Of a stretch of 64,000 nucleotides of DNA, positions 10,457-26,000 are shown piece after piece; positions within the stretch are counted from its first letter, which is position 1, and the number at the start of each line of letters is the position of its first letter. Under the pieces are notes generated by a model. That model had not been told where the DNA came from. It worked only from the letters and a program-made list of their open reading frames with translations, and ran no database searches. The stretch comes from Branchiostoma floridae (Eukaryota; Chordata; Leptocardii; Amphioxiformes; Branchiostomatidae): NCBI RefSeq assembly GCF_000003815.2, contig NC_049997.1, positions 15,006,213 to 15,070,212 of the forward strand, given 5' to 3'. The position numbers were made by a program, and so were the translations under genes.

Positions 10457-12638
10457 CTATAGTAAAAATGTATAATCAATTGCTCTTATTACACAAGGTT
10501 ATGTGTTTGGAAACGTTTGCATGTCTGTACGTTTGTATGCGTACATGTATGTACATTGATGATCAGCATAACTCAGGAAGCTATAAAAGGATTGCCATGG
10601 AGTTTGGTATGTGGTTTGGTCATGTCATCTCGACGAAATGGTTATATTTTACGCCTTCTGGCAATTCTTTTGGTATTGCAGCAGACAGTTCTATAGAAAC
10701 CATGGCATAGTCACGATTTTTGGGTGGCTCTTTTGCTTGGAAAGAAATGACGTATCAAACTAAATTTTCTTTCTTTCGAATTGCAGAAGGCATGTTAGTT
10801 GCAGACTTTAATAAGTTATGAATGGATAAATGATTTTTGACCCGCAAAAGTTTAACTTTGATGAAGACCAACGTAATGGCATGTTTATTCTGGTTTGCAT
10901 AATCAATGAGGAAAACCTGTCTTCCAATGTGCTTAATGGTAGGGAATAGCGATCTAATATGCATAATTAATGAGAAAATGGTGCAAATAATAATACCTTA
11001 GTGGCAAGTGGTGGCATATTTATGACAATTGTAGGTTAAGGATAGATCAAGGTTAATAGATTATGTAAATGTTAACACTTTGCATAGATAATGAGGAAAT
11101 GCTCTCTGCTGGAAAGAAAATAGTTACAACATGATTTGGAAAGAGTAACGAGTTAATGCTAATAAAAGACTTAACATTAGGATGTTTATGCTCATCAGAT
11201 ACGTCTTTGCATCTCATTTGCATTATGATGAGGCAAAGGTATGTTAAGGTCATTGAACTCTAGTTGTAGCATTGTTTTTGGCTAGTCGTGACGAAACCAT
11301 GACAGACATACCATTAAAATTGTGGTTCCGAAGAAATTCATTACATACGTCAACAGTAGGCGGTACCCCTCCCCTTTTTTGGCTCACGTCCAAAAATAAC
11401 CTTCCAACACCGTAGCCACTACTATTCTCTGTCTTGTAAACAAGTTAAATGCTGCATGACAAATTTCTAGGCCCGAATTCTGCAATATAATTGCGCTCAC
11501 TGGTTTAATAGGGTCAATAAACCAGATCTTGCCGACAGAAAGATGATGACGCTACAATTACCTGCTATTTGCATTCTTGCATTTTGGTGGCATTTAAACT
11601 GCAACCACATACCTACATGCATAGCTGGATTTTTAACGTATAAGAATGCGTTCCAAATGCATTGAACGAATCTTGAGCATGTCGATTGTTATTGGATCAC
11701 AGCTATGTATCAATTACGTACCCTGGAACTTGCATTGATAGCCTTGCAACTGCCGCATGGTTTAACGTGTTGAGCGAGTTTTGTTATGATACATACGCCC
11801 ACAGTGCATCGGCGCTGGCTGAAGACCAAAATACAAGCAAATTTAAAGTCAAAACATGTCATTTAGTCAATGTCAAGTATGCAAGGTGATACGTACTTCA
11901 TTCAGCATGTCGCCTCATGTATCTGTGCCTCCTTATATGGTCAAAAGTCTCGTTCAATCCAAGCAAAATTCTGCAACATCTCGCTACCAATTGTGCAAAT
12001 GTGAATTTCGTACTGCGCAACAGGCTAGCACGGGGAATCCCCTCCGAGCAAAACCATGATGGTATAAATGATTAGGGGGTAAAGATATAAAAAAAAAAAT
12101 ACAATTTCACGGAAAAAAAAGAATAATCTTTTTCTTCGGTAAAACAAAAAATAAGATAAGAGTAACCTAAGACTCAGTCATATTGTTGAAAATATGCACT
12201 ACCATTCTGACAAAGGTTTGCATATACACGCGTACTTGAACAGTAATGTTGTCTTCCGGTGCATTCAATCTGGGGTCAATGGCCACGATTACTGGTGTGT
12301 AAACATAAAACATGACGTACGTGCACAGTAGGCTGGGATGAAAGGTAACCTTACGGGTGTCAGCTCAGTACGAGTGACAGAGAAAGAATCTTCGAAATCG
12401 TAGCACCTGTTAGAGTATTCAACAAGACAATAACGCCTTTGTTTATCTCAGACAAGATTGTTCAAAAGACCATTTGGTCCATTTAAGATATGCAGGCGTC
12501 ATAACAAACAATTTAGCAAATAAACCATAAAAATATGCAATTTATTTCATAGTCGTAACTTGCACCGGGAGGCTAACAGATTAAACATTGAGCACATTTT
12601 GCTACACATGATTGCTCTTCTTTTACGTTCTATTTTAA
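10457..12638. other. Gap without recognisable gene
   Basis: Both strands carry only short frames without family signatures. Several runs read TTAATGAGAAAATG or TGCATAATTAATGAG between 10890 and 11240, suggesting degraded repeats, but no class can be named. Confidence 0.55.
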
Positions 12639-13233
12639 GCCCCCCTTCACACGAGAGCACGAATGAGCCGGAATGCCGTCCGAATGAAATTTTTTTTCTA
12701 TTCGTGGCAATTCCTCGCAATTCGTACTGTATTCTAAACATTCGTACTGCGTTCCAGATATTCGTCCCCGTTCTTTTGGCTGGCTCGAAAGTTTTTGACA
12801 TGTCAAAAACTGTCGAGGTGCATTCGAAGTGTAGAAATATCGAATGGCATTCCAAATGGATTCTAAGTGGATTCTAACTAGTCTAACTGCAGTCTGACCG
12901 CATTCTGTGGCATTCCAACATGATTCGAAATGTTTTTATCTCATTCGAAGGAGAACCGAAAAGGCAAGCCACTTCGAATCCTGCCCGAATGTAGGCAAAA
13001 GAATATCTCGAATGCAGTAAGAATTTCCAGAATACACTACGAATTCCCAGGAATAGAAAAGAATTTTCATTCTGACGGCATTCTGGCTCATTCTTTCTCG
13101 TATGAAGGGGATATCAAGTCCATTTGGAACCCCCGCTCGGAATGGCCCCGAATGTGTTACGAATTTTGCAAATACTTCATTCCAACTGATTCGGCTTGAT
13201 TCCTGCTAATTCGATTTCCGTGTGAAGGCCCTA
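12639..13233. mobile_element. Non-autonomous DNA transposon with TTAA target and periodic ATTC/GAAT motif
   Basis: TTAA lies at 12635-12638 and again at 13234-13237. Just inside, the ends are inverted (TTCACACGAGAGCAC on the left, TTTCCGTGTGAAGG on the right). The interior of about 595 bp is packed with ATTC and GAAT tetramers, often about 11 bases apart, in both orientations. A TTAA target suggests piggyBac-like mobilisation, but the terminal bases are not a clean piggyBac match. Overlapping frames on the two strands here are by-products of the repeat. Confidence 0.6.
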
Positions 13234-13665
13234 TTAAGAGCGTCAAAAAGGCGGAAACGTGTTCAGCAAAAGATAGCCCAAAAGGTAGACATTGCGTCAT
13301 AGCCCAACAAAGTGTTCGCGTTGTGTACATAGTAGTTCTCGTTGCGTAGATATCACGAATGTACATAAAAATGCACACAATCTTAGTCTTCACACAAGGA
13401 CATATGATTGACTATGACTACAAGAAATCAAAGATCTCATATCTCCATTGAATATTTTTGTGAATTTTTTGTTTTGTTCATTATTGTCAATTTTCCACTG
13501 GCTCTTAAGTAGCAACAGGCATGCATATAGCAAGGAATTGAAGACAGGAAATGAGACAACCTTTGATAACCTTTTCAGGGACCTTTGACCTAACTTCCTG
13601 CCAGTATCTCTGGCATGCCTACCATGTGGAAACCAGCCTCTACTACATTTAGATATATAACTACG

Positions 13666-13709
13666 AACACACACACACAAACACACACACACAGACACAA
13701 ACACACACA
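13666..13709. repeat. CA/TG microsatellite, imperfect
   Basis: An array of ACAC units interrupted by CAAACAC and CAGACAC. It produces a low-complexity antisense frame rich in Val and Cys that is not a gene. Confidence 0.9.
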
Positions 13710-15289
13710 TCGTACACAGAGGTGATAAAATGATCAGCACATTCTGGGTTTGTATTGAGGAGGGTTTATTGGTATTCCTATCAAATATACACTAAATCAC
13801 CACCAAGACCATATTAGGGCAAGAGGAGCGGAGAAGATACAAACCGTTAATATCGGGAACCAAATTCTCCTGGACAATTTTGGCGACGCCTCAGGGACAA
13901 GCCAAATGGCATATTATTTCCCCTTTTCCACAAAAAACATTAAATTTTTTTTGTCAACAAAAATGGCACATTTGCATAGCAGCAGCGCATTTTATGTTCT
14001 TCTTAATTGCATAGACTGTGTACTTTTCCCAGGCATGGGACCTCTCATGAACTGAATATATTTTGTTTTGAGTAGACATTTGTCCTTGAGAATTTGACCC
14101 CTTTGTTGTAGCCGCATAATAACCAGCAAACAAAGATGGAGGCACACTGCAATAATCTATATGATCATCATTCTGATATTGACAAGCATGTTTGATTTTT
14201 TTTTCATACACACATGACAAACACACATTCTTTTTGAATAGATTTACATTTTTAGTCACACTGAGCTTCTAGGATGCTTTGATATGTTGTTTAAGCCCTT
14301 CTTAGCTGATATCCTTTGATAGTTGTAAAAAATATACAATCTTTTTTCATATTTGATACCTCTATTCTCGTAACACAAGGACTGTTACAGTAGTACTTAG
14401 CTGCATATGTTTTGTTCTCATTACATACATAGAAATGTCAACTGAAATGTGCCATTACTGCAATAGCGCAAACTTTTATCTTAAAAAAAGAGCTGTTATT
14501 AAGTTTGGATGATGATATTTCACTGAAGAAACCCTTATTTTCACAAACACAAGGTAATTACATTGTATATGACATTGTCCTTGTTTTCACCTATAATAAA
14601 TTCCTTTTTTTTTTATTACAAGAATTGACACTGCATTAATAACTACTGTATATTTGTAAGACATATTTCACTTGGACCAGCAATTCTCAATGCATGTATT
14701 TCTGTTGGCAAACATTCCTCACAAAATATGTACATCTGAGTAAAAGAACAATTCTCTGTTAGCTTAATCAACAAAATAAACGAAATACAGAGAAACTTCT
14801 TGGAAAACAAAAATTAAAAGCAGCAAATAAGGAAAAAAATGGAATCTCATCGGCAAAAACATAAAAATTACATGTCATTCTACGGTATGAGGTTATGGAA
14901 TTGTGCAATGTCTACTGTGCAGAAAGTAACCTTTGTGAATTTCTTAACACATCATACAATTATTGTGATGTCGAATTCAATCTAGGATAGACAAAGCACA
15001 AAAATAAAAGAAAATTGGAACATTTGGCTGCACCTAAAACACACTTTTACTGAAAAAAGATTCCTGACAAGTACATAATCTTTTTTGTTGTTGAAAGTAT
15101 TCACAACTGAACTGAGGTAAAATATAACACTGTAGAAAGGTTCTGCCAGCAAAACTGGTCACTAAGCTGAGAAGTGATTGGTTGCTTTGAAATATGCATG
15201 CATGGATCCCATTGGCTGGGCTCACAGGTGATGGATGTAGAAGGATGGATCTCATTGGTTGGTTTGTACTGCTGGCTTGTTATGATTGG
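13710..15289. other. Gap; probable 3'UTR of CIMAP1A near its left end
   Basis: No coding signal. The right part may be 3'UTR for the more distal CIMAP1A last exon; a minus-strand AATAAA-type signal is present near 14610, about 680 bases past that stop. Confidence 0.4.
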
Positions 15290-15382
15290 CTACTCCACTG
15301 GATCAATGATGAGTGGTGCGATGTACTCGGAGTGACGAATCCCAAAGGAGAATTGTGGGTACTGCAACTTGTGCATGATCAC
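15290..15382 (-). CDS. CIMAP1A/ODF3 alternative last exon (distal)
   Basis: A minus-strand exon bounded by an acceptor (aatgtcacag|GTG) encodes 30 residues and a stop: VIMHKLQYPQFSFGIRHSEY, then IAPLIIDPVE. It is clearly homologous to the proximal last exon at 17510-17605 and has the same phase (0), so either can be joined to exon 4. Both keep the conserved FSFGIRHSEYIAPLI core and end differently (DPVE versus DPSY). The distal form matches the vertebrate ending in a Val-Asp-Val-Glu-like terminus slightly better. A tandem duplication of the terminal exon is the simplest origin. Confidence 0.72.
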   Translation of the reverse strand: MIMHKLQYPQFSFGIRHSEYIAPLIIDPVE

Positions 15383-17244
15383 CTGTGACATTGGTAAAAT
15401 AAGAATTTTAAACAACAAGAAATCAACTTTAAGTTATTGCAATGTTTTGATTTTTTAACGAGAGGCACTAGCTGTCCTTGTCAACTTTCTAATGTAACAC
15501 AGTCTGCATGCAAGACTATTGAACTAAAATCATAGTTGATCAGCTGTTTGAAAATATCTACAAATTCATAATCATGCAGTGATTGTATTGACAGGTTTCC
15601 CTACTAAGGGTCAGTGGTCACATACGTTGTGTGATCGCCATACGATTGCAAACTGAAGACATTTTTAAGATAGCCATCCATGTGTCCTGAAAAACTCAGC
15701 TGTCTTGTTACAGAAAAGGTTGTTTCTTTTAGATCCTTGTCAATGTTTTTTTCTGTCCCAGTCTCTTTTAATATTCTACAGCGTTGACATTACACGACGA
15801 CCAATGACGCAACATATGTGACCATGTCTGTGGCTTTAAGCATTGCAGTGTGCTACAATAGCAATGGATGTGCAGGGTACAGAAAACTCTCTCTGAAAGT
15901 GGAAAGAATTCAAGTTATAATCATGCAGGACAGCATTGACAGAACCATAACTGAATCAGTCGCTGACAGTTGACAGGACAAGCAGGTCACAATATACAGT
16001 TGAAGACGGTCATGTATCATGGAAGATCATTGAGTTACAGATCACATTGTTGCAGCTTATGTTTATAAATATCACTAACTTCTACTGTGCCATCTTTCAA
16101 AACTTCTTTCAGCATTTAATTCTATCAAAGATGAAGCCATGCACTGTACTAGCACTCTAGGCTCCGGATAAAGTACACACACGCTTGAATGAATGTTTGA
16201 CACTTTTTGAAGAAATTAATAAAAGTCTTTCAAAGTTTTCTCTGTACTTGTGATTCATTCAGTCATTTATGAAGCCATACAATTACCGGTAAGATCATAT
16301 GCATTTTTACAAATTCAAGAGCTTGTGGTGACAGTTGAGATGACAGATTTAGGAATGGCTGGAAGTCAAAAACATTCAGGAAAGTGTGTACTACGTAGTT
16401 TGTTTGCACCAAGCTACTCTCTTGGTAACAGCTAGTATTGCAGGTGGCAAAGCAAGCTGTGATCGTCATGTAGAAGATCTGAAAGGTACCGTACATCTAT
16501 TAGACCATGATAGGACATTTGTATTGAGAATGGCGGACTCCGAAATAGAAGCCGGGAGATTTTCTGTGAAGGTTAACCTGAGAGGAAAAGTACAACACAT
16601 CGACATGGAGTAAGAAGACAAGTTAAAGGACGTCAACAGTGAAGAGGTCAAGTTCAACAAACATATTCTTCAGAGGAGAGGGGGAACATAGTGATTATTC
16701 TATCAAGATTCATTTGAATAAACATATTCTTCTGAGGGGGGAACAGTGTGATCATTCTATCAAGATTCATTTGAAGGACAGAAAGGGGTTGCTATATATA
16801 AGTCACGGTAGAGACTGCATTATGGCAAAATCATTGATTCTACTGGTTGAGATTGTGATCAGAGGTTCTGTTGATATGATACTAGGAATGTTAGTGTTCT
16901 CTCATTTTTCTCAGCTCCGTGTAATTCCTAAATTTCAAATCAATCCATGAGCTTATGTGAGATGAATTGAAGTTGAAAAGTTCTGTCTTTTATGGGAATT
17001 TCTTAAAATTTGTCCTTTTAGGGAATTCGTTAAAGTTAGAGACTCCAATTGGCATTTCCACAAGAAAAAACAGGCAATTCTGTCAGAATTGCAATCTCTA
17101 CCGTGGCGTATGACTTTTTGAAACAAATTATATCATCATTGAATGTGAAGATGACAGTTGAAGCATTTTTGCTAGATATAGAAGGAAATGTTCATGCAAA
17201 AGCTGAAAGAAAACAGATACACACAAAGCATTCTTGATCAATGA

Positions 17245-17310
17245 GTGTGTGTGTGTGTGTCTGTGTGTGTGAGTGAGTGTGTGTGTGTGTGTGTGTGTTT
17301 GTGTTTGAGT
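17245..17310. repeat. TG microsatellite
   Basis: A run of TGTG with interruptions (CTGTG, GAGTGAG) in the interval between the two alternative last exons of CIMAP1A. Confidence 0.92.
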
Positions 17311-17509
17311 GTGCACAGAGACCTCTGAAGCTGATGACTTAGGAAGCTAGAAGTAGGAAATAAAGTTTGATTATTTGAGATTCTGGCAGGACAGGACTGC
17401 AGTTGTAAGCTTCAATACAGAGCCGTCGCCTACATAAATAAATAACGTAAATAAACAAACAAAAAGAAAAATAAACATGTTCTACCCGTGCTTACACAAA
17501 CGCCATGAG

Positions 17510-20688
<3,179 letters not shown>

Positions 20689-20777
20689 TCAATCTGTGTC
20701 AGCTCAGTTCTGAGCAATTCTGTAACGACAAAAAAATCCTTGTATGAATATAGGTAAGTAGGCAGGTGGGTGTGAAT

Positions 20778-21211
20778 CAGGGTTCTAGCCAGCATCCGTC
20801 CTTCCGTCCTTTGACGGAATTTCGCTGCTGGGGATGGACAAAAATTTTGCCGATTCCATCCTCTGTCATGGACAACAAGCTGTATATAAAAATATCAATT
20901 GAACAAAGTTGAGTCTACATTTTTGGTACCAGCAAAATTTGCCCCTCACACCTGCATCGGCTGCATATAGCGGTGAGAAGCAGAACTCCAGTTAGAAGGT
21001 CTGACGAAGGTGTCTGAGAAACATAAGCAATGTAAGTACCTGCCGGTTGTGTAAAAAGAATTCTCCTATATTCAGCATTTCAAAAGATCTACATTTAAGA
21101 ATTAAACCCGGGGGAGCATACCTCGGACCCCCTAGGATTGCTGCACCTTCGACAGGATTTCCATTCAAAATCCAGGGGATGGAAAAAAAATTCAGGCTGA
21201 CTAGAACACTG
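20778..21211. mobile_element. Non-autonomous hAT-type element, 434 bp, with perfect 8-bp target duplication
   Basis: Ends CAGGGTTCTAGCCAGC and GCTGACTAGAACACTG are inverted repeats and are flanked by GTGTGAAT on both sides (20770-20777 and 21212-21219). An 8-bp target duplication and CAG...CTG ends are the hAT hallmark. It has no transposase frame. The perfect duplication suggests a fairly recent insertion upstream of CIMAP1A. Confidence 0.85.
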
Positions 21212-21782
21212 GTGTGAATATACAAAGTGTTCTACCCACAGGACAGAGACATCTGGAAGTTTGCCATCAATACAAGACATCTATATCTCAAGTCATACAT
21301 AAGATGGATAGGACATTTTAGCTTAAGTCCCCCTGGGTCTTGAGGAGTTAAATTGAGGTCACACATTGTGGCACAATTCTTAAGGATTTCCGTTGGGAGT
21401 TAAGTGGCACAGTTTTTGCCTTTGTTCAAGGTATTGCCCCGACAATCGTTCACACAAATTGGAATCAAATTAGTTCTACTTGGCTTGTCATTATCTAAAG
21501 TATGGAGAATCTGATTTTTTATATAATAGGAGCTATTGTCATGATGAAAAACGTTTCATGAGTAAAGCAATTACTGTAAATCCTGAAATATTTGCTGTGG
21601 TCACGGAAAATCATAACATTGCAAATATGCCTTTCCATTGTATCACTTTTCTACTAGAGAATTGTTAAAACTGCAATTACAAAGATGCAGCAAAAAACTC
21701 CATTCCCTTCCAACTACAAAAATCTTAAAAATAATTGCATTTCTAGAACTTATTAGAGGCTTTTTACTGAAAATACAGAATA

Positions 21783-21940
21783 CTGTAAATGCAGATTCTG
21801 AAATGTTTGTGGTGGTTTTGGTTTTCTGTTATAGTATTAGACTACAGTCTATGGCGCTACAGCAAAACAAAGTGACCGCGAACACACCATTTTCCCGCTA
21901 CAGCGAAAGTAATTCCCCGCAAACTTAAGTGCATGTACAG
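21783..21940. mobile_element. MITE of the CTGTAAATGC family
   Basis: Begins CTGTAAATGCAG, ends GCATGTACAG, and has TA on both sides. The interior has the alternating CCGCGAA / TTCGCGG-type words shared with copies at 22856, 39434 and 42084. Confidence 0.7.
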
Positions 21941-22522
21941 TAGCTACAAATTTGTTCCTGTCCTTGGTGCTGAACTCAAAATACCTGATTGACAAAGAAA
22001 TAAGACACCAAAGCTTTCAAGAACTAAATGCCTACCTTGAAGTTCAGACAGTCAAACTTATGCAAAATGATTCAGACTTTTCTTTCCTGTACTGTCCTCA
22101 AACAGAATCACTATGGCAACAACCCCACCTTCACTGGGTGTGGTTTCATCCCAAGGGACTGACTTATAAAAAATTCATGACAATAAATGGTAGAAGAAAG
22201 GGGTGATTTGTATTGGTGTCAGAGAGGAAATGGAATGAGGAAGGGACAACAATAGACTAGCTTGTTATGGTAACAGTTGTCCCACTTTTACCGGAAGTAT
22301 TGTCACGTTTTACGAGTCCTTGACACTGACCACTGTTATTGAATACTGTAGTATTGAAAACCTTTGCAAACATTTCATAACAGAAAATTTTGCGGTTTCG
22401 TTTAATATTTCTACACTATTCTGGGGACAAGTATCTCACTGAAATAAAAAAAAACCTTTTCTTTGAAAAAATTAAATGATTCTACAGTACCTGTGTTTTA
22501 TCAGCTATAGAAATTTAGTCGA

Positions 22523-22743
22523 TTAACACTACTTCACCTTTATTCGCAGGGTAACCTATATCCGTTGTTTTTTAAGACAAAGTATTTACGGATCAGCTCA
22601 ATGGATGGTGGTTTCAAACTGTACAATTTGAAAATACTACAATTTGAAACCACAGTCTGGCAACTTGACATCCCTAAAATACCATGTTAAAAAACAAGCA
22701 ATGGATAAAGGTCACCCCGTGGATAAAGGTGAACAAGCGTTAA
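22523..22743. mobile_element. MITE of the AACGCTAGTTCACC family
   Basis: Inverted ends TTAACACTACTTCACCTTTA and GGATAAAGGTGAACAAGCGTT. The interior holds inverted GGTTTCAAA motifs around a spacer, as in the copy at 29302-29522. Confidence 0.7.
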
Positions 22744-22855
22744 GAAACATTGTATATACTAGTGTTGTTTCATGGAGTCTTGGCTTAGATTACTTCCTTC
22801 TAAAAAACCAAATCCAGTGAACAGAAAGCCTGACATTTTTCCAGAATATGGTTTA

Positions 22856-23084
22856 CTTTAAATGCAGAAACTTTCGCGGTGGTTTAATCTTCGAGTTTTT
22901 TGCGGTTGCCACTTCACCACGAACTTAAACCCACTGCGAACATTTTTCCATGGCAGTATGAGACTACAGTGCATGGTGCTATCGCAAACTTAAAACCACC
23001 GCAAATGTCCCCTTTCCCACTACCGCAAAATGTCTTTCCCGCTACGGCAAAATTAAATCCCTACAAACCTAAAGGCATTTACAG
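22856..23084. mobile_element. MITE of the CTGTAAATGC family
   Basis: Left end CTTTAAATGCAG, right end GGCATTTACAG, with repeated CCACCGCAAA and GCTACGGCAAA words between them. The small frame across its right half is repeat, not gene. Confidence 0.7.
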
Positions 23085-26000
23085 TATTTCGCCCTAATCT
23101 ATCAATGTTATAATAATTAGAACATTTGGTTCTTAGGATTCATGCAATACCAAACATGCCCACTAGGTGTCTCTATATAACCTTGGTGTACCACCCTGTC
23201 ACAGATCACCTGTGTTTCCCGGACAACCAGGTAAACCAAATAAAGCAGGTGTTAGTAGTGCTGAACAGGTGCAACAACAGGTGTTCTGTCCAGATATATC
23301 TAGTACAACCGTCTCTTTCACCCTGAGATTGTGTACGATACCTCTTGGCTATCTCCGAAATCTAAAAACCGCTCTAAGCTTTTATGCTTGCTTTGTCATT
23401 CTGACAATCCACTAAGGCAAGCATTGTGGTAAGAAATACCTAACAAATCACTAAGATTTACCCATCCAAGAATTGAAACAAACCATTCTGCACTTTTTCA
23501 TAAAAACAGACTTGCAAAAAAAGACCATTTCGTAAATATGCAATATCAGTTTATAGCAAAGAGGTGGAATTTTGCAACATTTTCTTCATGTTTTTCTTTG
23601 TTCAAAGAATCTGCTCCCAGTCAATACTGACAAAGGGTCTTTCTGTATGGCCTTGTCAAGGCTTAGGCGTTCAGTCAGGTGAAAAATGGCACCGTGCTAT
23701 CAGTAGGATAGGTCAACTAGTTAGAGCCTGTCGGTTTGATGTTTTGGTGCTATGGAGCCCATGTCATGAGCAAATAAGTAAATTAAATGTGCCTAGAAAC
23801 ATCTAGGTACAGGAATGTTTCTCTATTGTCTATGAATCGATTTCTAAGATTTCTAAATATTTGAAAATTGCTGGAGTCTTTTTTTAGCAAGAATTCTTAT
23901 CAAAAGTAAACTTTAGAATTAGCAAACAATTCTCAAGTTGCGGGTTCCAAATGTTGTTCTAGAATTTGTATATGCTTTCTCAAATAATGCTAGCATTATA
24001 TGATAGGTTATGCATAGGAAGTTGTTCAGATATTCCTAAAACATGAAAAACTGAATTCGATACACAGATAATAGTCAGAACATTTTTCCGACAAAGGAAC
24101 ATTTACTATTTTTTGCCTGAGGAACTTAAGAAAACTTAATACATTTGTATATGATTATTCAATTGTTATCTCAATCAACGTTACCCCCTGCTAGTACTGA
24201 ATGGATAACTTATTGTTTGAGGTTTTTAAGCCGATACGTATTGACCAATGCTGATAGTGGTGGGTGATGATATCAGTACTTTGGAATGTCTCTATGTTGA
24301 CTCAACAGTGACTGCGTGGGTTTCAGGGACACTGGTTGAGGAAATGTGATTTAGAAAAGTGTGGGGTGGGGGGCATTACATACACCCCCATAAAAAGTCT
24401 AGGGTTGGCAGGTTTTTTTAGGGTAGGTTGGGAACAGGAAACACAACTTTTTTTTTTCCAAGGCCTTATGGGTTGGTATAGACCGATCTGTATTTTATGG
24501 TATCACACAAGCCTCCACGTACATGTATATTACATGGGCTGCCATAGAATAATCTATAATTGACAATATTACAATCATAAATTATTCTGTGTGTTCATAA
24601 ACTTTAACTTTTTACAGTCCTCGTCAATTGTGCATTACATTTATGATTTTATGGCATTTTTGGGTGCAGTTTAGATTCTTATGCAAGCAATTGCCAGGTA
24701 TTTATTGCTTTTATGAGTTTATACCAAGAGCCTTTTGCATCAATGTAATGATGTCCAGAATTCAGATGGCTTATTAGGCTTGAGGTAAAACTAAAAGGGC
24801 ATGCTGCCCCCTCTATTCTTAAAGACCGATTTGTTTTGATTGGTTCAAATACTTGCCACCCTTTGTGTGTCTTTGTTTTTCTTCCAGTGGGCAGTACAGT
24901 GGGTGGAGGGTTTATTTTCATAACAAGGAGAGCGCAAACTAATACGAAACCACAGGTCTGTACATAACATGTGGGGTTTGTTGTTAGGCGGTCGTCATAA
25001 TGGTTGCTATGGACTTTTTGAGCCTTGACTCTTTCTTTCATGCTTTCTGAGACTTATTTGAGTTTACAGAATCATTGAAGGAGTAACACACCAATTTGTT
25101 AAGGTATACAAAAGGTGTTGAACCAGACTTTAAGGTTTGATCCACTCTCACTGGGATGGACCCTCAATCTTTTTGATACTCAACTTGTGCTCATAGTGTA
25201 CTATGTACCTCAAACTATCAGGAAAAAGCGAAAAAGTACCGCCGTAACACCATGATTTTTTTCCCCTTAGATAATTTGACGTCAGATCACTCCACCTAAA
25301 AATGCAATTAGTACTTGGTTGAGATTACAAAGCTGAATTTTAAAACCCACTTCATGCCTTTTGTACGTAGGTATGGGTGAGGTTGTTTCTATAGCAGAGT
25401 GTTCTAATGTGTGCCAGTGCATGGGTAGGAGCCACTTGAGACTAGGTGTTGTTTTTCAGCAGTGCACTTGGCTTTTGCACCAAGTTTACGGTGAGTATTA
25501 GAGTCAGGAATAGAATTTTTATAATGGATACAGAGAGGGTATCTTCCAACCACAACCCAGAAACTTTTAGAGTGCAAGAGACAAACAAATTGTTTCTTTC
25601 AACCAACTTATAAATTCCATCTAGATTGTGATGATCTATCAACTATAGTTGATACTAGAGTATATGAAAGAAAATATAAAACCACATTTTAAAGAGCTTT
25701 TTTTGTCCATACAAAATTGAATTGAATCAAAGTTAAAACAAAATTAAGTAACACTTGCAATATCTATTCCCCTGTACTGTAAACGATTGAAATGTGCGCA
25801 GTATTTTCTTTTAAATTCCCATTTTTTCATCACCCTTAAGAATATGATAATGCAAAATGTGCGCTTTCAGTGTATTACTAAGAAAATTTACTGTACTGCA
25901 GAATGCAGCGAAGGCCCCATTTTTGCTCCTACAGTGTAATAAAACCACTGCAAATGTACATGAGTTTACAGTATCGAGTATTTCACAACTGTCATGGTTA

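Noticed and set aside
12547-12877. Overlapping frames of about 100 codons on both strands
   Set aside because: They fall within the ATTC/GAAT transposon, and both strands are open because of its repeat composition.
24679-25041. 120-codon minus-strand frame in the 23-28 kb gap
   Set aside because: No domain, no exon-like borders, no similarity I recognise; length is expected by chance.
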